This document shows, one piece after another, positions 1 to 10,819 of a stretch of DNA of 64,000 nucleotides. Source of the stretch: Anolis sagrei (lineage: Eukaryota; Chordata; Lepidosauria; Squamata; Anolidae); the NCBI RefSeq assembly GCF_037176765.1, contig NC_090023.1:9747542-9811541 (forward strand), read 5' to 3'. Within the stretch, counting starts at the first letter, position 1, and each line of letters begins with the position of its first letter. The notes beneath the pieces were generated by a model. The model was not told the DNA's origin. It did no database searches and worked only from the letters and a program-made list of their open reading frames with translations. Position numbers and translations under genes: made by a program.

Positions 1-356
1 CCACAGCCAACAGAAAATACTTAAGGCCATCCAATCCAACTCCCTTCATCAGGGCATGAAAGAGCCATCCAGCCATTGATATAGATAGATAGATAGATAG
101 ATAATGATTCACAAACAGAGAGATATAGTATCATAGATTTGAAAGGGACCCTTAAAGAAGGACAATGATATGTTGCATGTTCCAGAGTAGGCAAACCAGA
201 CACTCTCCACATCAACACTGACAAAGAAACAACAAGAAATACTGTTTACTCACAAGCATAAAGGAATTACATATATTAGAAACCAACACTTTCTCATTAC
301 TTTATTTCCCAGATCAACAGACTGGGCCACAGCAACACATGGCAGGGGACAGCTAG
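1..356 (+). mobile_element. Helitron 3' part (non-autonomous, family A)
   Basis: The segment ends with the hairpin GCCAC-AGCAACAC-ATGGC followed by AGGGGACAG and CTAG, with T as the next base; this is the layout of a Helitron 3' end inserted between A and T. The same internal sequence (including a GATA microsatellite near 86-105) recurs in the fuller copies at 10.8 and 24.4 kb. The 5' end lies outside the window. No Rep/helicase coding is visible, so it is non-autonomous. Confidence 0.8.
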
Positions 357-2447
357 TGTTCTATATTATTATTATTGTATTACTAATATATTAAATATAA
401 TTACTATTCATAATATATAACAATATATATAATAATATATATTACATTATATATATTGTTATTGTATTACTAATATATTAAATATAATTACCACTGATAA
501 TATATAACAATACATATAATAATATACGGTTTTATTATTGTGTATTTTAAGTTGTATTTTTTTTATTGTGAGCCGCTTTGAGTCTCCGTATGGAGAGATA
601 AAGCAGGATATAAATAAATTAATATCTATAAAATTATAAAATAATGGTGACATAAAGAAAGTAAATAAATAACAGTATTAATGGTACAAAGAGTTTAATA
701 GTTTTTACATACTCATATTTTATATGTTTTCAAATTGCATTTAATTTGCATTAAAAACAAAATAATTTTAATGAATCCACGTGGCTTTAATTTGCATAAA
801 AATTAAATAAATATTTTGATGAATTTGAATTTAATTTGCATGAAAATGAAATAAATATTTTGATGAATTATATATTATATTATATATATATATTACTGGT
901 TATATATTACCAGTAGTAATTATAACTAATATATTAGTAAATTTGAATAAAAATGAAATAAATATTTTGATGAATTATATATTATATATTAGATATATTA
1001 CTGGTTATATATTACCAGTAGTAATTATAACTAATACATTAGTAAATTTGCATAAAAATAAAATAAATATTTTGATGAATTTGAATTTAATTTGCATGAA
1101 AATGAAATATTTTGATGAATTATGGTTATATATTACCAGTAGTAATTATAACTAATATATTAGTATTACTACATTACAATATTATTATTATATATTATTA
1201 TACTGTATTATTATTATTATTACTATTCTATTGTATTACATCATATTATTATTTCAATAAATAATAAAATAAAGGCAGCATAAAGAAAGTAAAATACACA
1301 ACTATATTTAATGGCACAAAGGGTTTAATAGTTTTTACAATATTATTATTATATTGTATTATATTGTATTATTATTACTATTATATTATATTATTATTTT
1401 AATAAATAATAAAATAAAGGCAGCATAAAGAAAGTAAAATACATAACTATATTAATGGTGCAAAGGATTTAATAGTTTTTACACACTCATAATTATAACT
1501 AATATATTAGTATTACTATATTACAATATTATTATTATTATATATATTTATACTGTATTATTATTACTATTATATTGCATTACATCATATTATTATTTTA
1601 ATAAATAATAAAGGCAGTATGAAGAAAGTAAAGTACATAACTATATTTAATGGCACAAAGGGTTTAATAGTTTTTACATACTTATATATTATCAGTAGTA
1701 ATTATAATTGACATATTAGTATTACTATATTACAATATTATTATTATATATCATTATATTGTATTATTATTATTACTAGTATATTGTATTACATCATATT
1801 ATTATTTCAATAAATAATAAAATAAAGGCAGCATAAAGAAAGTAAAATACACAACTATATTTAATGGTGCAAAGGGTTTAATAGTTTTTACACACTCATA
1901 ATTATAACTAATATATTAGTATTACTATATTACAATATTATTATTATATATCATTATATTGTATTATTATTATTACTAGTATATTGTATTACATTACATT
2001 ATTATTTCAATAAATAATACAATAAAGGCAGCATAAAGAAAGTAAAATACCTAACTATATTTAATGACACAAAAAGGGTTTAATAGTTTTTACATACTTA
2101 TATATTATCAGTAGTAATTATAATTGACATATTAGTATTACTATATTACAATATGATTATTATATATCATTATATTGTGTTATTATTATTATTATATTAT
2201 ATTATCATTATATTATTATTTTAATAAATAATAAAATACAGAAAGTAAATACATAACTATATTAATGGCACAAAGGGTTTAATAGTTTTCACAAAATTGC
2301 ATTTAATTTGCAGTAAAAAAATTAAAATAAAATAATTGTAATGAATCCACATGGCTTTAATTTGCATAGATTTAATTTGCATAAAAATAAAATACATATT
2401 TTGATGAATTTGCATGAGTTCAATTTGCATACATAGATAGAAATAAT

Positions 2448-2460
<13 letters not shown>
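357..2460. repeat. AT-rich tandem repeat array
   Basis: Very AT-rich DNA in which a unit recurs with the landmark AAAGGGTTTAATAGTTTTTA at about 1316, 1456, 1656, 1869, 2075 and 2274 and a variant near 686. Units of roughly 140-210 bp also share ATAAAGGCAGCATAAAGAAA and expanded ATT runs. Short ORFs here are compositional noise. An (AT)n tract closes the array near 2450-2480. No gene is visible. Confidence 0.8.
560..625 (+). mobile_element. LINE 3' tail (L2/CR1-like)
   Basis: Contains GTGAGCCGCTTTGAGTCTCC followed by GAGAGATAAAGC and ATAAATAAATTAA, the usual 3' UTR end of squamate L2/CR1-like LINEs. It is only a tail, embedded at the start of the AT-rich array; the array may have grown from the A-rich tail. 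Confidence 0.6.
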
Positions 2461-2478
<18 letters not shown>

Positions 2479-2529
2479 TCCAGCAATGGTGACTTAAAAA
2501 AGGGATCTATTCAAGGGATCCACTGAAAA

Positions 2530-2935
2530 CTTTTGAATCAGGAGGAGAAAGGAACAAAGAGACAAGGCAGGGAAAGAGCCTGGATGGATGGATGCTGTTC
2601 CCACTCACCTTCCTGGCTCTCCTGGCTGAGCAAAGGCTCTCCTGCTTCTTCTATGGGTTTCCAATGGGCAAAAAAGGCAAAGAGGGAGAAGTGCTGCTTT
2701 CTGCTGCTTGCTCGCCTCGCCCACTTCCTTGCACTGCAGCCAGCCAGGCTCCCTGGCCCCGCCCACTTAAGATCTGGCCACGCCCACATCCAGGCCGGCT
2801 CTGCTCAGGTCTCTCGCGCCTCTCCCATTGGCTCGCCCATTCTCGGCCACGCCCCCCTCTCTTTTCATTGGCTGGTAGGCGTGTCCTGCAATGCCACTCC
2901 CCCTCTCTGTTTCCCTCCTTGTAAATAGGTAAGAT
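2530..2935. promoter_or_regulatory. GC-rich pocket with CCAAT and GC-box motifs
   Basis: An abrupt GC-rich block between two AT-rich arrays. It holds two ATTGG (inverted CCAAT) boxes at about 2827 and 2867 and several CCACGCCC (Sp/KLF-like) motifs between 2759 and 2855. ORFs of 83-131 codons in several frames look like by-products of composition and show no recognised domain. It could be a promoter or the 5' end of an unrecognised repeat; function is inference. Confidence 0.3.
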
Positions 2936-2999
2936 GTTGCAAAAAAAAATAGGTAAGATGTTGCAAAGCCTTTAGGAAGTGGCAGTCCCTCCTAGTTTT

Positions 3000-3265
3000 G
3001 ATACTTTTTTTTTACTATGTATTTTATTAGGAAATCAAGTAAATTAATGTTTCTTATCTCCAATATACATGTTTGTTGGGCAAGTGCCTAGACCTCATTG
3101 CAAAATAATTAATGTATTTTTAATATTGTCAAAGGGTTTTTATACTTTACAAGTATATAAAATATTAAAATTCATTTCTTTTGTAAGGGAACTGCATTGA
3201 TAGAATTGCAAAAATTACTATAATTTTGCAAATTTATAAATGCCAATAAACAAAATGAAATGCAT
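3000..3265. other. Unassigned AT-rich spacer
   Basis: AT-rich DNA between the GC-rich pocket and the palindromic array, without a convincing ORF or known repeat. Confidence 0.4.
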
Positions 3266-3381
3266 TCATTTTTCTGGGGGGAATGCTTAAACATAAATCC
3301 AAAAAAGCATGTATTATTTATATATTATATAAATAATATATTATTATTATTATATATAATATAATATATAATATAATTTAT

Positions 3382-3412
<31 letters not shown>

Positions 3413-4085
3413 TATAATATAATATATATTATTATATATTATATGCATTTCATTATTATCACTGCTATTAATGTATACAATAAAATACATTTATTTTTCT
3501 GGGGGAAATGCTTAAACATAAATCCAAAAAAGCATGTATTATTTATATATTATATAAATAATATATTATTATTATTATATATTATAATAATAATATAATA
3601 TATATATAATATATAATATAATATGTAACATAATCTATAATATATTATATATATTATATATATAATATATAATATAATATATAATATAATAACATAATAT
3701 ATAATTTAATACATAATATTATATATTATATGCATTTCATTATTATCACTGCTTTCAACGCATACAATAAAATACATTTATTTTTCTGGGGGAAATGCTT
3801 AAACATAAATCCAAAAAAGCACGTATTATTTATATATTATATAAATAATAATATATTATTATATATTATTATAATAATATAATATATATATAATATATAA
3901 TATAATATGTAATATAATCTATATTATATTATATATTATATATATATTATATAATATAATATATAATATAATAACATAATATATAATTTAATACATAATA
4001 TTATATATTATATGCATTTCATTATTATCACTGCTTTCAACGCATACAATAAAATACATTTATTTTTCTGGGAGAAATGCCTATC
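3266..4085. repeat. AT-rich palindromic tandem repeat
   Basis: About three units of 220-290 bp. Each starts near TTTTTCTGGGGGAAATGCTT (3270, 3493, 3780, truncated at 4067), continues with AATCCAAAAAAGCATGTATT, then a long self-complementary TATA/TAATAT tract and GCATTTCATTATTATCACTG. The tract can fold on itself. Unit 2 and unit 3 are nearly identical, suggesting recent duplication. Confidence 0.85.
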
Positions 4086-4129
4086 AGGTGTGGATAAATG
4101 GAACCACGATTATGTGGATACGGAGGGCA

Positions 4130-4378
4130 TACTGTTTCCAGGTGGAAGGCAGTCTCGGTCGGGGTTGGCTTGACATGTCTTCCTCTTTCGCCCTCCATTC
4201 GTGTCTCCTCAAATTCTGCAGCACTGCTGGTCACAGCTGACCTCCAGCTGGAGTGCTCAAGGGCCAGGGCTTCCCAGTTCTCAGTGTCTATGCCAGAGTT
4301 TTTAAAGTTGGCTCTGAGCCCGTCTTTAAATCTCTTTTCCTGTCCACCAACATTCCGTTCTATCTCAAGGTCCGAGGC
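4130..4378 (-). pseudogene. Zinc-finger-tailed LINE fragment
   Basis: Part of a non-LTR element that recurs at least six times in this window. This copy retains the stretch after the RT domain, encoding on the minus strand residues such as SSAAEFEETRMEGER, which in fuller copies lead to the C-terminal C-x2-C finger with SRIGLHSH. The clade (Ingi/Vingi-like or another APE LINE) cannot be settled by eye. 5'-truncated and not functional. Confidence 0.6.
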
Positions 4379-4526
4379 AGTTGAGTAGTTCAGCAGCTGT
4401 ATCCATGACTGAGCAGTCCTTTTGAGGATCCACTCTGCTCACCCCACATGGGGAGGGGGCTAGAAAAGGTGCCTTAAACATAGTCTGCCTCTCTTATCTC
4501 TGAGAATCAGCATGAACTCCCTCTCT

Positions 4527-4577
4527 TAGCCCCAGCTTCTGCCAACCTAGCAGTTCGAAAACATGCATATGTGAGTA
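4527..4577 (+). mobile_element. Sauria SINE fragment
   Basis: About 50 bp matching the middle of the Sauria SINE (CCCAGCTTCTGCCAACCTAG then AGTTCGAAAACATGCATATG). It abuts the 3' end of a minus-strand LINE, whose other side meets another Sauria SINE piece at 5311, so the LINE may have inserted into one SINE. Confidence 0.6.
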
Positions 4578-5310
4578 TTTTATTTATCGTGTCAGGAGTG
4601 AACCAAATAGTTGTATTGCATTAAACAAACAAAACACAAAGTTTGCAAACTTGGCATTGTATTAAATGTCCTTTGACTAGTAGCTGGCCACTTGGAGTGC
4701 CTCTGGTGTTACCGCAAGGAGGTCCTCCATTGTGCATGTAGCACGGCTTAGGATGCATTGCAGCAGGTGGTCAGTGGTTTGCTCTTCTCTGCACTCGCAT
4801 GTCGTGGATTCCACTTTGTAACCCCATTTCTTAAAGTTGGTTCTGCATCTCGTGATGCCAGAGCTCAGTCTGTTCAGCACCTTCCAGGTTGCCCAGTCTT
4901 CTGTTTGTCCAGGGGGGTGTCTCTCATTTAGTATCAGCCATTGATTGAGGTTCTGGGTTTGAGCCTGCCACTTTTGGACTCTTACTTGCTGAGGTGTTCC
5001 AGCGAGTGTCTCTGTAGATCTTAGAAAACTATTTCTTAATTTAAGTTGTTGGCATGCTGGCTGATACCCAAACAGGGGGTGGGCTAGAGATGTCACTGCC
5101 TTGGTCCTTTCACTAGTGCTTGCTACTAACTGACAGATGTCAAGTGGTTCAATACTGACTAAACTTTATAATTTCTCCAGTGGTGTAGGGCGCAGACACC
5201 CCGTGATAATGTGGCATGTCTCATTAAGAGCCACACAAACTGTTTTAGCATGGTGAGATTCGTTCCACACTGGGCCTGCGTACTCAGCAGCAGAGTAGCA
5301 TAGCACAAGG
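4578..5310 (-). pseudogene. LINE ORF2 C-terminal remnant
   Basis: Two minus-strand pieces belong to one non-LTR retrotransposon. The upstream one (about 5366-5160) reads AEYAGPVWNESHHAK and LNETCHIITGCLRPTPLEKL. The downstream one (5096-4677) has DWATWKVLNRLSSGITRCR, KKWGYKVESTTCECREEQTT and DHLLQC, a Cys/His knuckle typical of the C-terminus of this LINE type. A plus-strand relative lies at 42.1-43.0 kb. The reading frame is broken between the pieces and the RT core is absent. Confidence 0.7.
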
Positions 5311-5513
5311 GCAGATGTGAGTAGATCAATAGATACCGCTCCGGCAGGAAGGTAACAGCACTCCATGCAGTCATGCCGGCCAGATAACCTTGGAGGTGTC
5401 TACGGACAATGCCGGCTCTTTGGCTTAAAAATGGAGATGAGCACCACCGCCCAGAGTCGGACACAACTAGACTTAATGTCAGGGGGAAACCTTTAACTTT
5501 ACCTTTACTAGGT
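5311..5513 (+). mobile_element. Sauria SINE, 3' half
   Basis: Runs from GTGAGTAGATCAATAGATAC to the 3' end, which carries the BovB-like AGTCGGACACAACTAGACTT and a terminal CCTTTAACTTTACCTTTAC repeat. Sauria SINEs are tRNA-derived and use BovB machinery. The tRNA head is missing here. Confidence 0.85.
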
Positions 5514-5544
5514 GTGTATTTGTTGTTGTTGTTGTCATTATCAT

Positions 5545-5882
5545 CATGTATAAATATGTGAGAGGAAGCCACAGGGAGGAGGGAGCAAGCTTGTTTACTG
5601 CTTCCATGGAGATTAAGACAAGGAACAATGGCTTCAAACTACAAGAGAGGAGATTCCATCTGAACATGAGGAAGAACTTCTTGACTGTGAGAGCCGTTCA
5701 GCAGTGGAACTCTCTGCCCCAGAGTGTGGTGGAGGCTCCTTCTTTGGAAGCTTTTAAACAGAGGCTGGATGGCCATCTGTCAGGGGTGATTTGAATGCAA
5801 TGTTCCTGCTTCTTGGCAGAATGGGGTTGGACTGGATGGCCCAAGAGGTCTCTTCCAACTCTTTGATTCTATGATTCTATCA
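5545..5882 (+). pseudogene. CR1-type LINE 3' end
   Basis: Encodes the CR1 ORF2 C-terminus: [17 protein letters not shown], then [19 protein letters not shown] and VQQWNSLPQSVVEAPSLEAF, matching the avian CR1 motif NGFKLKEGRFRLD...RLPREVVDAPSLE. It ends in the CR1 hallmark ATTCTATG repeat at 5865-5880. Severely 5'-truncated; the coding stretch 5546-5794 is open but inert alone. Confidence 0.9.
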
Positions 5883-6479
5883 TCATCATCATCATCATCT
5901 TTGGCTAGAAAGGGACAGGAAGAGATCACCTTTGGTGCTGAAGCATCTCACCACCTTCTTGCCTTTCCTCCTCCATGCCATTCCCTTCCACCACTCTTAT
6001 TTGTGAGCAGTCCTTTTGTGGCTGCTTTCCAGCCTTGAAGAAGTTGGAGGAGGCCACCGATCTGTCTCTCCTGCTGGGAATGTTGATTTGTCACCTAAGC
6101 CCAGCGATTCACAGCATCTGACAGCTTTCCCTGCTAATACAGCCCCCCCCCCCCCCCCGGGGTCATGGCATTGTTTCCTCAATGGCTGTTCTCCCCTCCG
6201 CTGGGGTTATGCAACTAAACTGACACAGAGGAATGTGGTGGCAATGGCAGGCCAGACAAGAGCTTGGGATTTCATTAGCTGCTTTTGTCTTGGGGTGGGA
6301 CACCTGGGGATCCAATACCAAAAAAAGGGAAGGAGGAGAAACAGGAATGTGGCAGATAAAATAGGAATCCTTGTTAGCAATCCTTTAGCAAGTGGGGTAT
6401 CCCTTATCTGAAATGCTTAGGAGAAGAAGGTTTTTAGATTGCGGAAATATATGCACGGGGGATTTTGGAGTATTTGTAT
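5883..6479. other. No gene recognised
   Basis: A CAT microsatellite remains at about 5880-5900 and a C homopolymer near 6147-6160. A 131-codon plus-strand ORF crosses the C-run and has no recognisable domain. I see no repeat signature elsewhere in the stretch. Confidence 0.4.
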
Positions 6480-6652
6480 TACGAGGGTTGAATGAAAAGT
6501 AATGCCTCCACCTTCGTAACTCCTCAACAGATGGCTGTACTGGTATGCGGCAGGTACTGGCTAGTTCTACAGTTCCATTTTGATGGAAAGCCTTAGCATT
6601 GAACGGTTGTGTTGTTAAAGTGTGGAACCCTGCGCAGATGGTCAGTCAATGG

Positions 6653-6803
6653 ACTTTATTTATTTATTCAAACTTATATGCCGCCACTCCCCTGGGGCTC
6701 GGCGCAGCTTTCAAGAACAGGCTAAAATCTAACACAATTTAAAAACAATTTAAAAACAACAATATCAAAGATCAAAGGCCTGTCGAAACAGATATGTCTT
6801 AAG
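6653..6803 (-). mobile_element. LINE 3' tail inserted in mariner
   Basis: Minus-strand L2-like tail: TTATTTATTTATTCAAACTT, then ATGCCGCCACTCCCCTGGGG, the reverse complement of the gGCGGCATATAAg-type LINE end. It interrupts the mariner just upstream of the transposase start and so postdates it. Confidence 0.6.
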
Positions 6804-6824
6804 CAAAGTGCCGTCATTGAATTC

Positions 6825-7178
6825 TTGATAGCAAAAGGTGTCACCCCAAAGGAGATTCATCAGAGAATACAAGCTGTTTATGGTGATTGTGTTGATGTGA
6901 GTTCTGTGCATCATTGGGTGAGTAAGTTTAAAGATGTTGACGTGGGAACATCTGACTTGCGTGACAAACAAAGAGTTGGATGTCCTGTGACAGCAACCAC
7001 CGAGTTTCACAAGCAAAAGGTTGACAGATTGATTCAGGACGATTGTTGTATCACTCAGAGAGAAATTTCATGCATAATCGGCATTTCACAAGAACGTGTG
7101 GGTCACATTATTGCTTTGCTTGGATATCGGAAGATCTGTGCAGGATGGGTTGCGGAAACAGAGTGTCGACTTCTGTGA
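6825..7178 (+). pseudogene. mariner transposase N-terminal fragment
   Basis: Reads MIAKGVTPKEIHQRIQAVYG, then VHHWVSKFKDV, ATTEFHKQKVDRLIQDD, ITQREISCIIGISQERVGHI and YRKICAGWV: the two helix-turn-helix modules of a mariner transposase up to the WVPR-like linker. About 110 residues of a family usually near 340. After the linker the frame is lost and the sequence runs into the right-hand non-coding end. It can bind DNA at most in principle and cannot catalyse transposition. Confidence 0.85.
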
Positions 7179-7365
7179 CGGTTTCAGAAAACTTGTTCAT
7201 TGTTGGCAGAAATGTATCCGATTGTCTGGTGATTATGTGGAAAAGTGAATAGTGGTAGTTAAAGAGCACATTCTAAGGATTATTTTTACGTTTGATTTAT
7301 TAAAATATTCCCATCCAAACCCAAGTAATGAAGGTGGAGGCATTACTTTTCATTCAACCCTCATA

Positions 7366-7640
7366 GCATATACTTGCATAAGGAGATTTCTTGACAATAG
7401 CAGTGGAATCTAAATACCAAATAGTCTGAAGGTCATTTATACAACACTTCTGCATTGATGCCATAACAGTTTTCCAGAAATGGTGTCTTGGTAACCTAAA
7501 GGCACCAAATCCACTCCGATCTTGGGAGTTAAGATCGGAGCGGATTGGGAGCCACTGGAGGTTGGCTATAGATGTTGGAAATAGCAACCTTATCAAGCCT
7601 CCACTGGTTATTTGTTATGTATATAATTGCTTGCTGTATT
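7366..7640. other. Unassigned, repeat-like
   Basis: Contains CTCCGATCTTGGGAGTTAAG and AAGATCGGAGCGGATTGGGA, a short inverted pair near 7515-7550. No gene visible; a LINE fragment is possible. Confidence 0.3.
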
Positions 7641-8300
7641 GTATATGATTGACAACTGGAAAATAGAGGGAGAAAATGTGGAGGCCGTGACAGACTTTGT
7701 ATTTCTAGGTGCAAAGATTACTGCAGATGCAGACTGTGGCCAGGAAATCAGAAGACGCTTACTTCTTGGGAGGAGAGCAATGTCCAGTCTCGATAAAATA
7801 GTAAAGAGTAGAGACATCAGTCTGGCAACAAAGATCCGCCTAGTCCAAGCCATGGTATTCCCTGTAGTAACCTACGGATGTGAGAGCTGGACCTTAGGGA
7901 AGGCTGAGCGAAGGAAGATCGATGCTTTTGAGCTGTGGTGCTGGAGGAAAGTGCTGAGAGTGCCTTGGACTGCGAGAAGATCCAACCAGTCCATCCTCCA
8001 GGAAATAAAGCCCGGCTGCTCACTGGAAGGAAGGATACTAGAGACAAAGTTGAAGTACTTTGGCCACATCATGAGGAGACAGCAAAGCCTAGAGAAAACA
8101 ATTATGCTGGGGAAAGTGGAAGGCAAAAGGAAAAGGGGCCGACCTAGGGCAAGATGGATGGATGGCATCCTTGAAGCGACTGGACTGACCTTGAAGGAGC
8201 TGGGGGTGGTGACGGCCGACAGGGAGCTCTGGCGTGGGCTGGTCCACGAGGTCACGAAGAGTCGGAGACGACTGAACGAATGAACAACAACAACATTGTA
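7641..8300 (+). pseudogene. BovB/RTE LINE ORF2 C-terminus
   Basis: An open stretch of about 213 residues matching the C-terminus of BovB-type RTE LINEs: VTDFVFLGAKITADADC, RRRLLLGRRAMSSLDKI, MVFPVVTYGCESWTL, ELWCWRKVLRVPWTARRSNQ, FGHIMRR and the end TKSRRRLNE. It finishes with GAGACGACTGAACGAATGAA and an (ACA)n tail, like the bovine BovB end. It is the best preserved of four copies here, with no stop in this portion, but the endonuclease and RT are truncated away. Confidence 0.85.
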
Positions 8301-8483
8301 TATGTGTGTATTGGTTTGCAGTTTTCTTTAATCTCTTTGTCATGGGAGGGGCTGCAGACCATGCGATTAGAGCTGGGCTTGTTCAGGACTCAGATTCCAT
8401 TTTTAGAAGCAGTGTGCTTTAAGAAGCCTGTAGTGAAGATGTGTAGTGAAGATGTGCAGCAGGAACTTATTTACTTTACTTAA

Positions 8484-8668
8484 GCGATCCCCCATTGTCT
8501 GAGTAGGATTGTCTTCCAAGATGGGTATACTGGCTGTGGGTCCATAGGTGACTGTGGAGCCCAATTCTTGATCTGCATGTTCTCCCGCAGTGAGAGCATT
8601 GATTTCCAGGTTGAAGGAGGTCCCGGTCATGTTTGGCTTGATGCACCTTCCTCTTGAGCGCATGATTT
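8484..8668 (-). pseudogene. Zinc-finger-tailed LINE fragment
   Basis: Minus-strand translation gives HDRDLLQPGNQCSHCGRTC, then RSRIGLHSHLWTH: the C-terminal C-x2-C...H-x3-H finger of the zinc-finger-tailed LINE. A CTTAAG-type tail meets plus-strand coordinates near 8475. Short 3' remnant only. Confidence 0.75.
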
Positions 8669-8689
8669 AAATATATTTTAAGGGAGTGT

Positions 8690-9204
8690 AGATGTTTTTT
8701 GGACAACTAAAAATAGAGTCATGATGGAGAACTAGAGATGCTTAAATAAGTTTTCTCTCTAGGCACTTTTGTAGTTACTCCAGCATTATTCTGTGGTCAA
8801 TTTCTCTAGGTTCTCCACCAGCATTATTCTGTGGTCAATTTCTGTAGGTCCTCCAGTGCAATCCTTTGCTAAAACTCTGGTGGAAGGTGACCATGGCATA
8901 GACAATACAAGAGTCCTCGTACTAGAGAACCGTGAGATTCCTAGGAAGGTGTTCGTTCTCGTTAAAAATTTTCACCTTTGTGTGCCCCTAACCACAGCAA
9001 ATGTAGAGGGTTGACTGTACATCTATCCAAGGGTTGTATTTATATCTGTGTGTCTAGATATATTTATTATATTTATGTGTCAAGATATGAATAATTCAAA
9101 GATTTCAGAGTGGCATACAAAAATCTTCGTTGTGTGTCTGTGCTGTTAGTGGGCAAAGCTGAAGCCTGTAGTAGTAGATAAAGCCAAATATAAGATATTT
9201 AAAT
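8690..9204. other. No gene recognised
   Basis: Contains a small direct repeat: CAGCATTATTCTGTGGTCAA occurs at about 8780 and 8819. A 73-codon ORF shows no family. The rest is AT-rich and unassigned. Confidence 0.4.
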
Positions 9205-9513
9205 ACTTAGGCAATCCCTCGTAGTCCGAGGATAATGGTCCTCCAAGTGTAGTGTCTTGGTGGTGGGTCCATAAGTGGCACTGGAGCCCTATTCTTGATC
9301 TGCATGTTCTCCCGTAGTAGAAGGCAGTCCCAGTCAGGGTTGGCTTGATGTGCCTTCCTCTTGGCATGTTTCTCCCTTTCGCCCTCCTCTTCGAATTCTG
9401 CAGCACTTCTGGTCACAGCTGACCTCCATTTAGAGCACTCAAGGACCAGGGCTTCTGGCATAGACACCAGTTCTCGGTGTCTATGCCACAATTTTTAAGG
9501 CTTTAAACCCACC
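9205..9513 (-). pseudogene. Zinc-finger-tailed LINE, 3' part
   Basis: Same LINE as at 8.5 kb, here with the segment from the post-RT region (DRELVSMPEALVLECSKWRS-type reading, SAAEFEEEGEREKHAKR) through the RSRIGLQCHLWTHHQDT finger. It is interrupted by a hAT-like element at 9514 and resumes at 9881. Confidence 0.75.
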
Positions 9514-9880
9514 CAGGGGTGACTCAACCCATTACACAAAGTAAGCATTTGCAGTATAGTTGATTTTCCTCAGTTCTTGTGGGTTTTTTCGGGCTATATG
9601 GCCATGTTCTAGAGGCATTTCTCCTGACGTTTCGCCTGCAACTATGGCAGGCATCCTCCCAGGGACGCTCTTGAGGCACTCTTGGGGGTTGTAGTTACTG
9701 AGACGTATAGTTCACCTACAATCAAAGAAGATTCTGAACTCCACCAATGATGGAATTGAACCAAATACGGCACACAGAACTCCCACGACAAACAGAATAT
9801 ATATATCAGTGATTGGTTGGGGGGGGGGGGGGGGGGGATACTGTTTGCTTATCGTTGAAAATTACCTAGGGCCGCCTCCG
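9514..9880. mobile_element. hAT-like non-autonomous element, copy A
   Basis: Left end CAGGGGTGACTC...GTAAGCATTTGCAGTATAG pairs with the right end read in reverse (CGGAGGCGGCCC...ATAAGCAAACAGTAT). Flanks AACCCACC (9506-9513) and AGCCCACC (9881-9888) form an 8-bp duplication with one mismatch, as expected for hAT. It sits inside a LINE. The inside holds a Penelope fragment, a module also found in Helitrons, and a run of G at 9819-9838. Confidence 0.7.
9571..9662 (-). mobile_element. Penelope-like fragment
   Basis: Carries GTTCTTGTGGGTTTTTTCGG, ATATGGCCATGTTCTAGAGG, CTGACGTTTCGCCTGCA and GGCAGGCATCCTCC, the conserved terminal stretch shared with the fuller Penelope-like copies at 16, 45, 54 and 58 kb. 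Coding sense of the family (54.1 kb copy) is the opposite strand. Confidence 0.65.
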
Positions 9881-10010
9881 AGCCCACCTCTAAATCTCTT
9901 TTCTTGTCCATCAACATTATGTTTCTCATTCTTGAGTTGGGGATATAGTAACTGCTTTGGGAGTAAGATAGGGAGAAGATGGGGAGAAGAATATAAGATG
10001 GGGAGAAGGC
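9881..10010 (-). pseudogene. Zinc-finger-tailed LINE, continuation
   Basis: Continues the LINE interrupted by the hAT-like element: AAATCTCTTTTCTTGTCCAT reads in reverse as the KKRDLEVG-type RFKD segment. Ends near 10000. Confidence 0.65.
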
Positions 10011-10819
10011 ATTCACATTATCTCTATTTTTCCTCTCATTTGGTCTTGTGGGAAGACAGATCCTTCTTCCCATAAACCCATTAGTTTGCAAAGTTGTCTT
10101 TAAACAAGGCCACAGGAAACCCACGGGTTGAAGGATGAACATTACGAACATACACATTGTGTAGAAGATACGGTTAAAATCTTGGATACTGTGCAGCCAT
10201 TAAAATGCTCCCCGGGGTCTGAAACTGGCAAATTTGTGAAGAATTAGCGCTCTGGTTGAGCTGCCAAGTTTTTCCACCCACCTCTGCTCCCCAGGGTTTA
10301 ACAGTTGTTACTCACTCTCCTTTTCTTTTCCCCCCACTAGGAATATGACTGGGAACCATATATATAATAACACTATTTTATTTCAGAGGAATTAGGGAAA
10401 TGACTATGATGAGGCACCCGTTCTCTGTTGTGGCTGCTGTTGATGATGGTTTGAAGCGGGCTCTTTGGAGAGTTTCCATTATTAGCAGTAAAGGTTCTGC
10501 GAATCACTGGAAAGCTCAGCCGCTAATCCCCAGCACTTTTCCCAGCTGGACAATAACAAAAGAGGCTACTTGTCTGTTAAAGGAAGCATGAACAAGGGCG
10601 AAAGAGGTTTCGATGCTGTAATCGGCATCCCGACTGTTCTTTAGTCTGAGGATTTTTCAAGCAAAAATGGGTTCTGAATGTAATATATCTTATGAATTCA
10701 ATTGCCATGCCTATGTATGTGTTTTAGGTCATTGCGCAAGAAGTATTTGTGACGAAATGAGAATTCACGTTTTATCAGCCCACACACTCCCTTGCCAGAA
10801 AAAGAAAATATCATAATAA
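10011..10819. other. No gene recognised
   Basis: Mixed-composition DNA without clear repeat signatures. The ORF at 10400-10591 (63 codons) has no recognised domain. A candidate unique stretch for marker or conservation analysis. Confidence 0.4.

Larger units (their letters stand above)
6482..7363 (+). mobile_element. mariner DNA transposon, internally deleted
   Basis: Terminal inverted repeats pair CGAGGGTTGAATGAAAAGTA at the left with the reverse complement at the right end (TACTTTTCATTCAACCCTCA), and TA dinucleotides flank both sides (6480 and 7364), the mariner target duplication. Only the N-terminal helix-turn-helix half of the transposase survives; the DD34D catalytic half is gone although both ends are present. 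A LINE tail sits inside (6653-6803). Confidence 0.9.

Noticed and set aside
5546-5794. Open 82-codon ORF as a small host gene
   Set aside because: It is the CR1 ORF2 C-terminus, repeated at five other places in the window.
9819-9838. Long G run as a G-quadruplex regulatory site
   Set aside because: It sits inside a hAT-like element, recurs at the same place in the other copy (14923-14937), and homopolymer length may be a sequencing effect.
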